Assembly: GCA_023053575.1 (NCBI GenBank)
Contig: JAKZAP010000016.1
Coordinates: 20,974,030 to 21,038,029, forward strand
Source of the DNA: Branchinecta lynchi
Lineage: Eukaryota > Arthropoda > Branchiopoda > Anostraca > Branchinectidae
Direction: 5' to 3'
Length of the DNA: 64,000 nt
Below, in pieces: positions 1 through 11,500 of this stretch; positions within the stretch are counted from its first letter, which is position 1, and each line of letters begins with the position of its first letter. The position numbers and the translations under genes are program-made. The notes under the pieces were generated by a model. That model had not been told where the DNA came from and made no database searches. It saw only the letters and a program-made list of their open reading frames with translations.

Positions 1-848
1 TTCAATCTTTGTCTTGGTGAATGTTTCCGGCTTTTAAAAACATCTCTTATACACCTGGCTGTTGATTGTACATATATAGCTTACGCTGATGATATTATTC
101 TTATGGCTCGTTGTAAAGATCAGCTAATTGTTTATTTTAACATTTTGGTGGCGGAACTGAGGAAAAAAGGCCTTTGCGTTAGTCCTTCTAAGTGCCAATA
201 TTTTGTTATTAATGATCCGTATGGTATTTCATCCTTAAACTGTGGTGGTGGGAACCTTTTCCAACCCGTTGATGTTGTGACTTACCTTGGAATCCCCTAT
301 TGTTCAGTGAAACATAATTTTCAATCAACTGTAGTAAGAAATATTGAACTAAAAATCCGTAAGACTTTTGGAGCTCTAATCCATCTGAGGGGGTAAGCTT
401 AGACGTGATATTCTTGCCCGCATATACCAGTCAACTGTTTTACCAATAGTCATTTTTCCAGCGGTGGTGGTGAATGGTTTTAATCGTGGTATGATTGCTA
501 GTGTCCGTGTGTGTTATTTTAAATACTGTAAATTTTTGCTTGGATACCCTTTATTTGCTAGAAATACACCGCTAATTAATTCCTTTCAGTTAAAGATCCT
601 GCCCTGGCAATTCAGCAGAAATTTTATAATTTTGTAGCTAAAGCTAATAATATTCTGACTCTGAAGAATCTGTTTCCGTTTTTCGCTAAAAAGCTAATAG
701 TTAAGTAAGTACAGTGCTTTGTTTAATGTACGTCAATTGTTATTCTATTGTTATGAAAGTTATTTGTAACAGTGTTTTTTAAATTTATTTTAGTACTCCT
801 CATTATATATTCTTTGAGGGAAATAAATAAATGAATGAATGAATGAAT
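1..848 (+). pseudogene. LINE reverse transcriptase, 3' part, frameshifted, with 3' tail
   Basis: Frame 1 is open from base 1 to 396 and contains AYADDIILMAR (bases 82-114), the catalytic YADD box of a non-LTR reverse transcriptase, followed by the thumb-like stretch ending TYLGIPYC. A frameshift in the G run near 391-395 moves the reading to another frame, where KLRRDILARIYQSTVLP follows. A second shift near 590 leads to VKDPALAIQQKFYNF and a stop at 706-708. After that comes an AT-rich 3' UTR ending in (ATGA)n at about 830-848, a typical LINE tail. The element is dead because of the two shifts. Its 5' part lies outside the window. The C-terminal segment resembles the frame at 61622-61924, so both belong to one family. 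Confidence 0.85.
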
Positions 849-2494
849 ACTCCGGATTGTCAGAGAAAACATATTTTCGAGAATCCGGATTGTGAATCGT
901 CAATCTGGATTGCCACGGAAAAACGCCTCTAATTACACCTATGCCTTACAGCTGAGAGAACCGTCAAGCCCTAGGTGGAGAGATTCGATGCTAGGAGTAC
1001 AATAAGCATTGTCCAAATAGGTGTTGTAAGGTATATTACGGCACACAAGGCTTATTACAGACTCATCTGTTCTCTGGGTATGCTGTAATAAGGCGAATAA
1101 GGGAATAGAGCCAGGTTCTATTTTCCCTTATGGAGATCCAATCAGTTCGCTTGGTTGGTTCCGCCAGCAAGCCGAGGAGAGGATCAGTGTCGTCAGGGTT
1201 GCCACGGGAAGCACTAAAGTTCTACTTTGTTGGAAGCTGACAAAACAACTTTCTTCAAAAGAACACATTTTGTTATGTTACAACTGCTTATTGTTATTTC
1301 GGGACCAATGCCTGTCCATCCGTTGTAGATTTAGTAGCTTTTTACAATATAAAGGGTGTCAAATTGTACTGGTGTACTTAAAGCACAATGGACACTTCTA
1401 ACGCTTTACTTTTTATTAAATGCTTCACAAATAAACATTTCCGACTTCCTTTATAAGGCGCTAAGAAAATCGGCCGTTTTCTTGTTGTCCCTTGTCTTTA
1501 CCTCTCTGGCATTTCGGCGATCCAAATCTTAGGAGCTGGGATGTCGTGGCAGGAAATTCAAAACTCCCAGCAATGCTTGATAGACAAGGATATATTTGAG
1601 ATGTCACCAAAGTCAAGCCGCAGATGCAGTTTACCTGATTGTTCTAGTGTTTCATCAGAACTTCCATGGCGTAAAGTGCCTATTAAAAGTTTTTCTTTGT
1701 GGAATAGTGTTGGGAAGCTTGATTAGCTTGCTTTATAAAATGTACCAGAAGATGCAATAAGCTTATAAAAAATAACATAGCTACAAAAATCATTCAAAAC
1801 CAAATAACCTATTCAAATCTGAATTGTCCAAGCTGATTTATGCATAAAATAAAGATCTACTAAGTATTGGTAAGAAACATCACTTTTATCTTTGTCCAAG
1901 CTATTAAACTGAGCATGTACTGTCCCAAAAAATTACGCTTTGAAATATCACAGAGAGGAAACTGTTGAAAAAGCTGTTGTTCTAGGGGATAAGCATTGTT
2001 CCTAGGTTGTTGGAGACTGGGATTGGGGTAGTTTGAGGTGCCCAATGAATTTTAAGAACTCTTTTTCACATCTTGAAGCTCGAAAAATTATATCAGCCTG
2101 GCAACACCGAACGCTGCATCGATAAGAACCTATTGAGTTCCTATTTGAACAGGTGTGAGTATTAAAATGTAAACATCGCGTATAGCGCTATTCAGCTAAT
2201 TACACCTATTTGAACAATGCAATAGGGGGCCTGGATCTTGTAGGATAGTTAATGGGATCATGAAAACCTAGCTAGAGAGGGATGCAATAAGGACATAGTT
2301 CTCAAATTTTCTCAACTAGACTAGTCTAATGTAGACTTAGAGCCTACATGGATAGAACCACATAGACTTAAATAGAGAATTTGGGGTGCTAGAAGAACAT
2401 AAATATCAGAGAGTACTTTAGCCTACAGCTCTCTTAAATGGATGTTTGCTGTTTGGAGTATGGCAGGTAGTAATCTCTGTTTCCATGTTTTCAG
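849..2494. other. Intron sequence of wdr82 upstream of its first visible exon
   Basis: No coding exon is recognised here. I looked for the N-terminal WDR82 segment and did not see it, so that part of the gene probably lies before base 1. Bases 1379 to about 1660 are a copy of the dispersed repeat seen at 21965 and, inverted, at 51830-52530; it opens with TTAAAGCACAATGG. The rest has no clear signal. The sequence just before 2495 (tttccatgttttcag) is a good splice acceptor. Confidence 0.5.
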
Positions 2495-2561
2495 ATACTG
2501 TGAGATATCTGTCTCTTCATGACAACAAGTACATTCGATACTTCCCTGGACACACAAAAAA
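2495..2561 (+). CDS. wdr82: wdr82 exon (first in window)
   Basis: Acceptor tttccatgttttcag and donor gtaagt border a 67-nt exon that begins with the last two bases of an Asp codon and codes [21 protein letters not shown] plus two bases of Lys. It is part of the second/third blade. It splices in phase to 5478. Confidence 0.93.
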
Positions 2562-5500
2562 GTAAGTAAAGCTAATGCATACATACCCCATGTACCTAGC
2601 TGGTTGCCTTCAGTTTAGTTTTGTTGTAGTTCACTTCTCATTTCAAAATAATTAAAATTATCATCACATACCGAACGGAGAGGCAAGCTCGAGCTACTAG
2701 CAGAAATATTTCTTTTTTAACAAAAGGTAATACAAAAATAGAAAATAATCTCTCAGTGAATTGCAAAAGTGGACGAGGCCAATAGACAAAATTTCTTAAA
2801 CATTTTTCAACCGTTCTTGCAAGCAGAATTGGAAAATTCTTTAATCTTCTCTTAAGAGAACATTTTGGTATCATTTTGAAATTGGTCTTGGAAATGCTTT
2901 ATTTTTTAAGTATTTTCAGTAGTGTCTCTATGGAGATCATCAAACCTCCTAGTTGGAGCTCACCAAACTTTCTCGGCTGGACAGTCGTATGACAGCATGT
3001 AGTGCAGAATAAGTTCAGAACCATAAATATTCAAGAATAAAACGTTCATAGGTCTGTCAGTTGGGCCTTTGCACAAGCTAAGAAGATTAAACTTGACACA
3101 GACATCATGGACCCGACCGGATTAACTTGGATATATTCACTTTCCCATACACCATCTGGGGTGGGGGTGGGGGGTGGAAGGTTGGGGAATCCAGAAACTT
3201 GAGATATGTATAATTTTCGAAATCTGGACCGATCCGGTAACTTTGGGGGGAGGTGGGGGGGGGAATTTTGGGACTCGCTTGAGCGGAGGGATCGGGAAGA
3301 ACATGCACAAGTCCTAGATGCATAGTTGACAGAGTTGGACCAGATCTGGGCACTGTGGGGGCAGTTAGAGGCAGGGGGGTCCGGAATTGTTGATTCCGAG
3401 TTCGGTACTACCTGATGTAGTACGACGATAAATCTTCAGGGACTCAACCAGACTGACTTGATAATAGTCAGCTTTCGTCTCATATGTTCTGTTTCAAGTC
3501 GGGACCGGATCCGATAACTGTCGGGGGGGGGGGGGGGGGGCGTCAAGGGGACAATACAAATTTCACGGAACGCATAGAGTTGAGTGATTGGGATGGAGCT
3601 TGGTGGGAAGAACAACATAATATCTAGATACACTATTGACAGAACCAGATCGTATCGGGGCTTTGTGGGGGGAGTTGGAGGGGTTTTCCAGGAATTCTGG
3701 TGATCGCGAGTTAGGATAGCCTACTTCCAGATGTACTAGAACAATGGGACTTGACAGGCATATATTAGTGACCCGGCCAATTTAACTTAAGAAACCGACA
3801 CATTGCTTTAAGAAAACTTCCGTTCCTGGATCCGACCATTTTTGGGGGAATTGAGGGAAGGGGAATCTGGAAATTACTGGCGTTTATAGGTTACGATCGG
3901 GTGGTGCGATTCAGGTGAAACTTTATGGGTGATAAGAACTGATGACCTAGATATGAACAATGTGTATCCGAACCACATGCGGCCAGGGTTGGGGGAGTTG
4001 GAAGAGGATTTCCGGAAACTTCGTGACCGAATAGGATGCTAGTTGGGTAGTACCCAGTTTATGGGGCCTAGATTTGTTATTTGGCGTCCGGACCGGATCC
4101 GGGTACGGTATGGGCGGGGGGGGGGGGGGCAGGATTCGAGTCAGTCTTGATGATGATGGGAAGACGAGATGTCAGAATTGCGACTTTCACGTATTCGAGT
4201 AGTTTTCAGCCACATTGGGGGAGTTGGAGGGTCCCGGAAATTTTGTGACTCGCACAGGGGTCAAATGAGTCGAGCGATTTGAATGAAACTTGGAATTAGA
4301 AAGATTATATGTCCTAGATGACACATTTTATTTCCGGAAGGGATCCGACCACGATGGGGGGTGGGGTCAGCGGAGTATGACTTTTGAATGTGTCCGAGTA
4401 GGAATCGAGCACTGGGGGGGGGGAGTTGGAGGGTCATTTCTGGAAATGTTGTGCCAAGTCTAGGGATCAAACGAATTGAGTAATTGTGATGAAATTAAAA
4501 GGTACAAAAGTCATATGGTCTAGATTTATTTTGGGGTTCTGTACGAATTTGACCTCGATATGGGGGGGGGGGGGAGTCGAGGGGTACCGAAAATTTCACG
4601 AAAATGCTCAAATTTTATTGAAACTCGATGGGTGGTGGTAAAAGATGCTCTAGATATCTGAACCGGATTTTCGACGGCGGGGGGGGGGGGGGGGGTGTTG
4701 AAGGGTAAATATTCTTTGAGCCCAAGCTGACTTTGAAACATTTATTCAAACAATGTTTACAACGGATACGTCAGCTATGATTCTTCATCAGCGATATTTC
4801 GGCCCTTTTTGGCAAGGGTCCTTACATTGATCATTACAGGTTTGTTTCCTTCCCCGAAGTTGAACCAGAGGATTGACAGTCTGACGAGGACCCTTGCCAA
4901 GAAGGGCCGAAATATCGCTGATGAAGAATCATAGCTGACGTATCCGTTGTAAACATTGTTTGAATAGGTGATGAAGGGGGTATTTTGTGACGTTTTCATC
5001 TACTTTCTTGTACCACCTACTCGTAACAAGTGGCAAATGAGCTCGTAGCTCATGTTTGTTACTGCCAGGCAACTAAAATCACAGTGCTACAATCGGTAGT
5101 CAATGACACTCCAGATATTGCGAGACCAGAGCATGTTCCACCCCCTAACAATAGTAGGTATTAGTTAATGTTTCCGCTCCAACCTCTTGAAAAGCTACGA
5201 CGCTGACCGTTCCAACCCTCTCTAAATAGTAACTAATTATAACTATTTGCTTACCACGCTCGGTAGCGTAATAAGCGTGGTAACTACGACCTCTAACACG
5301 TGAGTGGCTCGATTAGCCCTTGGCACGATATTTTGCCAAAAAAACGAAAAATGTGTTCCAGCCTTAACGTCGTGCCTAGTAACTACGGTAGGTAGCGTGG
5401 AACACGTCCTGTGTCTCAAGTGCGGAGAATGTGAATTTACTTGTGTGACGGAACCGACAAACAGTCTTTATTTTCAGGGTTGTCACTCTGTGTATGTCCC

Positions 5501-8500
5501 CGTCTGATGACACATTCCTTTCTGGAGCGTTAGATAAAACCTTGCGGCTCTGGGACCTTAAGTCGCCCAACTGTCAGGGGCTAATGAATCTAACGGGTCG
5601 TCCCGTAGCAGCGTTTGATCCCGAAGGGCTTATTTTTGCCGCGGGGGTCAACTCCGAGTCTGTTAAACTCTATGATCTCAGGTCATTTGATAAGGTCAGT
5701 ATTGTTGTCCTTTGTGTTCTTAGGTTCGAACTATGAATTTTTTGACAAAAGTCCTTTTGCATGAAGTATGGCATCGTGTTGTATCGTCAGTTAGTTTTGT
5801 GGCGTCCGATGGCATTAATGTCGTTCGTCTTTTTTTTAAGCCAGATCAGGCTCCCGCATATCACGTCCTACTTCCTAGTAGCCTAGCTGATCGGTAATCA
5901 ATAGCGGTTATTGCAAGTTTCTTCATGTTTCTCGTCAAAACCAATAGTTGCGTTTTTGCAGAAACCATGGTATCTGATACCACGGTAACTGGATCTGCGT
6001 TTTGTTGTTTTTGCAGTTGCCGTGGTGGCTGGTACTATGGTTGCTTTGCAAAACAGACAATTGTCGAAATTGCGCTTTTCGAAGTTATCCCAAAAGAAAA
6101 ACGAAAATCGAGCCAAATCGCTAAGTGCCAAACTTCTTTCCCACCAATATGACGAAATCCTAGGCTGGATTGTCGGTGACGATGAAAGTGAGATGATTTT
6201 TTCCGATAGCACGATCGGACCGTGGTACCTGAATACCAGATACCACAGTAGGCTAACTGGCTTACTACACGACGACTGCAAAAACGCCTTCTGACCGTGG
6301 TATCAGAAACCACGGTAACTGCAAAGACCGTGGTATCAGCTCGAAAACGCAATAATGGAGGGGGGGGGGGGGCTGAAAACAGCCGAGACAGGCTTTTATT
6401 CTTTGGGGAAACCATCAGAGTTTCAAAGTAGTCACGTTATTGGAATAGAAAATGTATCTTCTGCGCCTTTTGATTCAACCGAACTGTAAAGGATAGGTGT
6501 TGTTAAAGTTTAACCGAAAAGCCAACTTTTGTTTTTATCATTTAACTGAACACACTGGTTATTTGGATTGTTTTCTCGCCGGACAAGTAGTTCGCCCGGA
6601 ATCCGGCAAAAATCGGAAAGTTTGTTAAAAGTAAAAGCTTTATTTGAAGTTGATTAGATATTTGATTTCAGGGTAAGAAGGTGTAAACGATGGTGTAAAC
6701 TATTTTTGCGCCGGACAAGTAGTTCGCCCGGAATCCGGCAAAAACGGAAAAAGTTTAAAGTTTTATTTGTAGTTGATTAGATATCCGATTTAGGGGTAAG
6801 AAGAGATGCTGAATCCGTGAATGAAAATAATTTTTTACCCGGACATATAGTTCGACCGGAATCCGGTAGGAGCCGGAAAATTTGTTATTAGTTACATTTT
6901 TATTTGAGTTGATTAGATGTTCAGTATTGGGGGAAAAAGATACACTGAGTTCGTTTTTTAGCTTTCTTTTTTCGCCGGACAAGTAGTTTCGGAATTCGGC
7001 CGAAACCAGCAAATTGGCAGAAGTGGCAGGAATTTTTCGTCGAAACAGATCTGACTTATAGGGGTAAACACGCATGCTGAACCCATCTCTGAACTTAGTT
7101 TTCTTAGATGATTAGCTATTTGGCCTTAATCTATTTCTGAATTTTAATAGTAAAGATGTTCAGGGAGTCTGGCGAAGACTGGATTTGGCGAAGACGAGAC
7201 CCAATTGTCTGGATCAAATATTGAATTTTTGGGATCCCATCGGAACCTTTGGTCTTTTTTCAGTGGCCAGTGATAATTTTGCTTACGGTAGCTCACTGCG
7301 TGAATACCTATTTTTCGTAAATTCTTTTTGCCAAACATACAACACAGGTACAAGCGCATAGAGGGACCACAAATCCGACTGGAAAATTCCACTATTTGAT
7401 AATTTTATTATTTGCGTTTTTGCAGACACCATGGTATCGGTTACCACGGTAACTGGATCTCCGATTAGTCGTTTTTGCAGTAGGCTAATCGTTGTATCTG
7501 GATATACGATTGCTCTGCAAAAACGACAAGTGCCGAAATAGAGCTTTTCTTAAGTCATCCTAAAAGAAAAACTGATATTCAGTCACAGCACTAAGTGCCA
7601 AACTTCTTCCACACCAGTTTGACAAAAATTGGTGGGGTGACTTTTCAGATATCACGATCTGTTACCACGGTCGGACCGTAGTATCTGGATATCAGATACC
7701 ACGATAACTGCAAACACGCCTTTTGACCTTGGTATCAGCCACCACAATAACTACAAAAACGACTTTAGACCTTGGTATCAGATACCATCGTATCTGCAAA
7801 AACATAACTATTGATTATTCGTGAATAGCGAGCATCGAGGTAACGCATTTTCATCGGATCTTCAAGCCTCTTTAAGTGAATAAGCGAGATATATTTGATA
7901 GTGAAAAACGGATACGTCAGCTGAATTTTATTTTAGCTATATTTCGCGGCTTAGAGCCTGCGTTGCCAAGAAGGGCCGAAATATAGCTCAAATAAAATTC
8001 AGTTGACGTATCCGTTTGGACAATCAGATGTGATTCGCAGTCAGCTTGGGCTGAAGGAATAATAAGTGACAGGTAACTAGACTGTCCTGTCTTGGCCCTG
8101 TTCTGTTAAACTTTAAATCCACTTGTTTGCCGTTTAATGAATGAATGAATGAAATTTATTTACCCTTTTTAAGACAAAAGTCACAAAGGGAGTATGAAAG
8201 AAAAGAAAAAAAAAGACAAGAACACACAACATGTAACACATAGATTTTGTTACTCTTATCTACACATGGGGCAACATAGCCCTATACAAAGCGTGTTGGA
8301 AGTACTCATGAACAGTCTGATTCGCTTGACAGGATACAGTTTAGAGCCCTCCTTGTAGTTTCAAAGTCCCTTAAAATACCGTATATACACCTCCTTAATA
8401 CTTATAATTTAGAAACCCTGACAGATTTAGAAACTTTCATTAGTGTTTGGAACTAAAATCTTGAATACACCAGCACTACGTGATATCCTCCCCCCAGATT

Positions 8501-11500
8501 TTTCAGCGGCAAGGGCAAGGCCTGAGAGAGGGGTAGCCCAGCCAATACCCAAATTGGAGCCAATTAAACATACAACGACTCGTTACCTAAAGAAGTTTTG
8601 TTCCCGCTTTCGTCAACCTTTTTAACTCGCATCACTAATTGTATATAGATTTGAATATTTTGTGTTGTGTTTGACAAGTCTTTGTTATATCCAAACTTAT
8701 CTTTTGTATATAATTAGTGTTAATACGGATGAGAACCACCAAATTGACCGTTGTATCGGTTTTGAAAATAAAATTGAGTTGAAGCGAACGAATAAAACCT
8801 GCAATTCGCTCAGATACTGCAATAAATGGATCGGTGACATTATAGATAGATAGATATTTAATGCATAAAAGCCAACAAGGGCCATCGCACCACAACAACA
8901 AAAGAAAAAATATATAACAACAAGAACACTATCCCAATATTTAAATTTACAGGGATATACAATTTTCCCTGTGGGCTAACCCTCTACGGAGGAACCTTCC
9001 AAACAGTCGAATAGCCCGGACACTTCTCTCTTTCACTCTCTCAATTATCCACTCACTCCCACACGCTCTCACTCCTCACTCGGCGCGAAGCGTCGCAATT
9101 TTTCGTCAAAACAGTTGATTTTTTTTTTCTCATGAAAACAGTCGGTTTTTCTGAAAATTGGTCGATTTTTCGTCAAAATATTCGGGTTTTCTGAAAATCA
9201 GTGGATTTTTCGGAAAATCGGTCGATTTTTTTCAAAAATGTCATTTTTATTGTTGAAAACAGTCGTTTTTTCTGTAGAAAAAGTCGGTAAAAATTACCAG
9301 CCAGCCGGTAAATGCCTCGTCCCCCCAAAAAAACATTTTGGCTAGTAACGCCTCTGGTCTCAACCCATTCAGTTCCTCACACTCTCCCACAAAATGACTC
9401 ATACTTTCATTATCGCATCCACACATAGGGCAAGAGTAAGGACCAGTTTTAACCCTACTTTACCCAAATATTTTCTTCTTTTACCAAGATACTTTGCCGA
9501 CAATCTAGCATTATACTTTGACAACCCCATTATACTCTACCGACTATCTAGAATTACGGGCCCACGGAGGTAGTCCTAGAAGATATTTGCAATACCTATA
9601 AAATGTGGAACGAATGCATTTTCTATCTTTTATAGTCAGTAGTGACCAGAATGAAGACAGCGCTAGTATGTGCTGCATACCTAGCCTTTATTTAGCTCTT
9701 TCTTCACAGGGCCCGTTCGCAACGTTCAAATTCACACAAGAAAAAGACTGTGACTGGACAGGCTTGAAGTTCAGCCCTGATGGGAAAACCATTTTGATCT
9801 CAACGAATGGTTCGGTCATTCGGCTAATAGATGCCTTCACTGGAGCCCCCCTTCAAACTTTCACGGTTAGTCTTCGACGGTGTTTGATCTTTTGGGGTTT
9901 CTGTCGATGGGTCTTCATTCACGAGTCTTAGGCAAGTGTGGCCCCTTTGAGAGAGAGAGATGTTTTTTTTATTATTGACAAAGCAGAATGAACACTTGTG
10001 AACCGGTGCCGCCTCGTAAAGGTTTCGGTAGTGTTCTATCAACTTATTATTGGTTACGATCGTTACTATTCTTGTTATTATTGCCGTTCCAGAGCCCGCC
10101 GTTACCTAAGTACATTGGCTCCTCCCACTTAGTATTTTCGTTCGACTGTTACGATCGTTACAGTTTACTTATGATGGTCGCGTGCAGCATAAGTGATAGC
10201 AACTATCGGTTCTGCAGGAGCTCCCGTAAGAGTGATGACGGATGTTCGCGTTGTTATTATTTTCGTTCCAGAGAGCGTGATAACTACCGCAATACGTCGC
10301 TCGCCCCTCCTCTTATTATCGTAACTTGTTATAATAACTTCACTGGAACTCTTCCGTCGCCTGGGCCACGCCGTGTTCCACCCTTCTAACAATAGTTACT
10401 ATTAGTTACTATTTCCGTTCCATCCTCACGAAAAGTTACTACGCTGACCGTTCCAACCTTGTCGGAATAGTAACTAATAGTTACTATTTGCTTACCATGC
10501 TCGGGAGCGGAGTAAGCGTAGTAACTACGCATCTCGGTAACGTGATTGGTCGGATTCGTCCGTGGCGTGAGATCCTGCTGGGAAATAGAAAAATCGTTCC
10601 AGCCTTGACGGAAAAAAGCCAGAACTCGTGACGTCATGCGTAGTAACTACGGTAAGTAGGATGGAACACGCTCTTAGTGGTCATAAGTTTATATGTAGGC
10701 TGTCATCCTTCGAAACTGAGTTAGTGGATAGTCTAGATCACTACAACCTGGTTCCTTGATGAAACCGGTGTGGTAGGGTTCCTGGTTCTCGGAACGGCTG
10801 AGCCCTACTCGAGATAGATCCCGAACACCAAAAAGATCTGAAAGTGAGGGGCGTTGAGCACCCTAGCCTGTCTTTTTTCACAAAAATAGGGGTAAGTCGG
10901 AATTTGAAAGGGTATCATAGAGCGTGTTCCATCCTACTTACCGTAGTTACTACGCATGACGTCACGAATTCTGGTTTTCAAGGCTGGAACGATTTTTCTA
11001 TTTTCCAGCAGGATCTCACGCCAGGGGCGAATCCGACCAATCACGTTACAGAGATGCGTAGTTACTACGCTTACTGCGCTCCCGAGCATGGTAAACAAAT
11101 AGTAACTATTAGTTACTATTCCGACAAGGTTGGAACGGTCAGCGTAGTAACTTTTCGTGAGGATGGAACGGAAATAGTAACTAATAGTAACTATTGTTAG
11201 AAGGGTGGAACACGCTCATAGAGGCATGAGAACCTTAAATACCAATAAAGGAAACACAAATTCTTTTGTCTCGTTACTTATCCGGAATGGGTCGATCTGT
11301 CTCCTTGCGCAATTTCAAACGGACGTCTGGGATTGGCTTATTTGATAAGCCTGTCTGAATCATCGGTGATTCCCGCTTTGCATTTAAGCGATTTGTTAGT
11401 CCTGCTGGAACACAGGAACCATTGCAAGGAAGACTAAGCACGCTTTTATGACTGAGAGCGCGTTCCACCCTTCTGACAAGTAAGTATTAGTTACTATTTT

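Larger units (their letters stand above)
6495..8112. mobile_element. TTAA element (AGTTTAACTGAAAAG type) torn open by three nested insertions
   Basis: The left end TTAA+AGTTTAACCGAAAAGCC lies at 6491 on, and the right end GTTAAACT+TTAA at about 8105-8116. Compared with the uninterrupted copy at 63165-63607, the body has been split by a GGGATCCC tandem-repeat element (about 6572-7240), a TA-flanked MITE (7411-7808) and a hammerhead repeat (about 7890-8045). The pieces between them align in order with the intact copy, for example ccactatttg and gattattcgtgaatagc. Confidence 0.75.

Noticed and set aside
1..2490. N-terminal exons of wdr82
   Set aside because: I searched for the conserved first ~85 residues on both strands and saw nothing; they are presumably upstream of the window.
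5898..6415. Two minus-strand frames of about 127 codons
   Set aside because: They translate a TA-flanked MITE made of ACCACGGTATC inverted repeats.
10844..11200. Frame of 118 codons similar to frames at 10386-10637 and 45185-45427
   Set aside because: The shared peptide comes from family A MITE copies. It contains TIR sequence and appears in both orientations, with no sign of protein selection.
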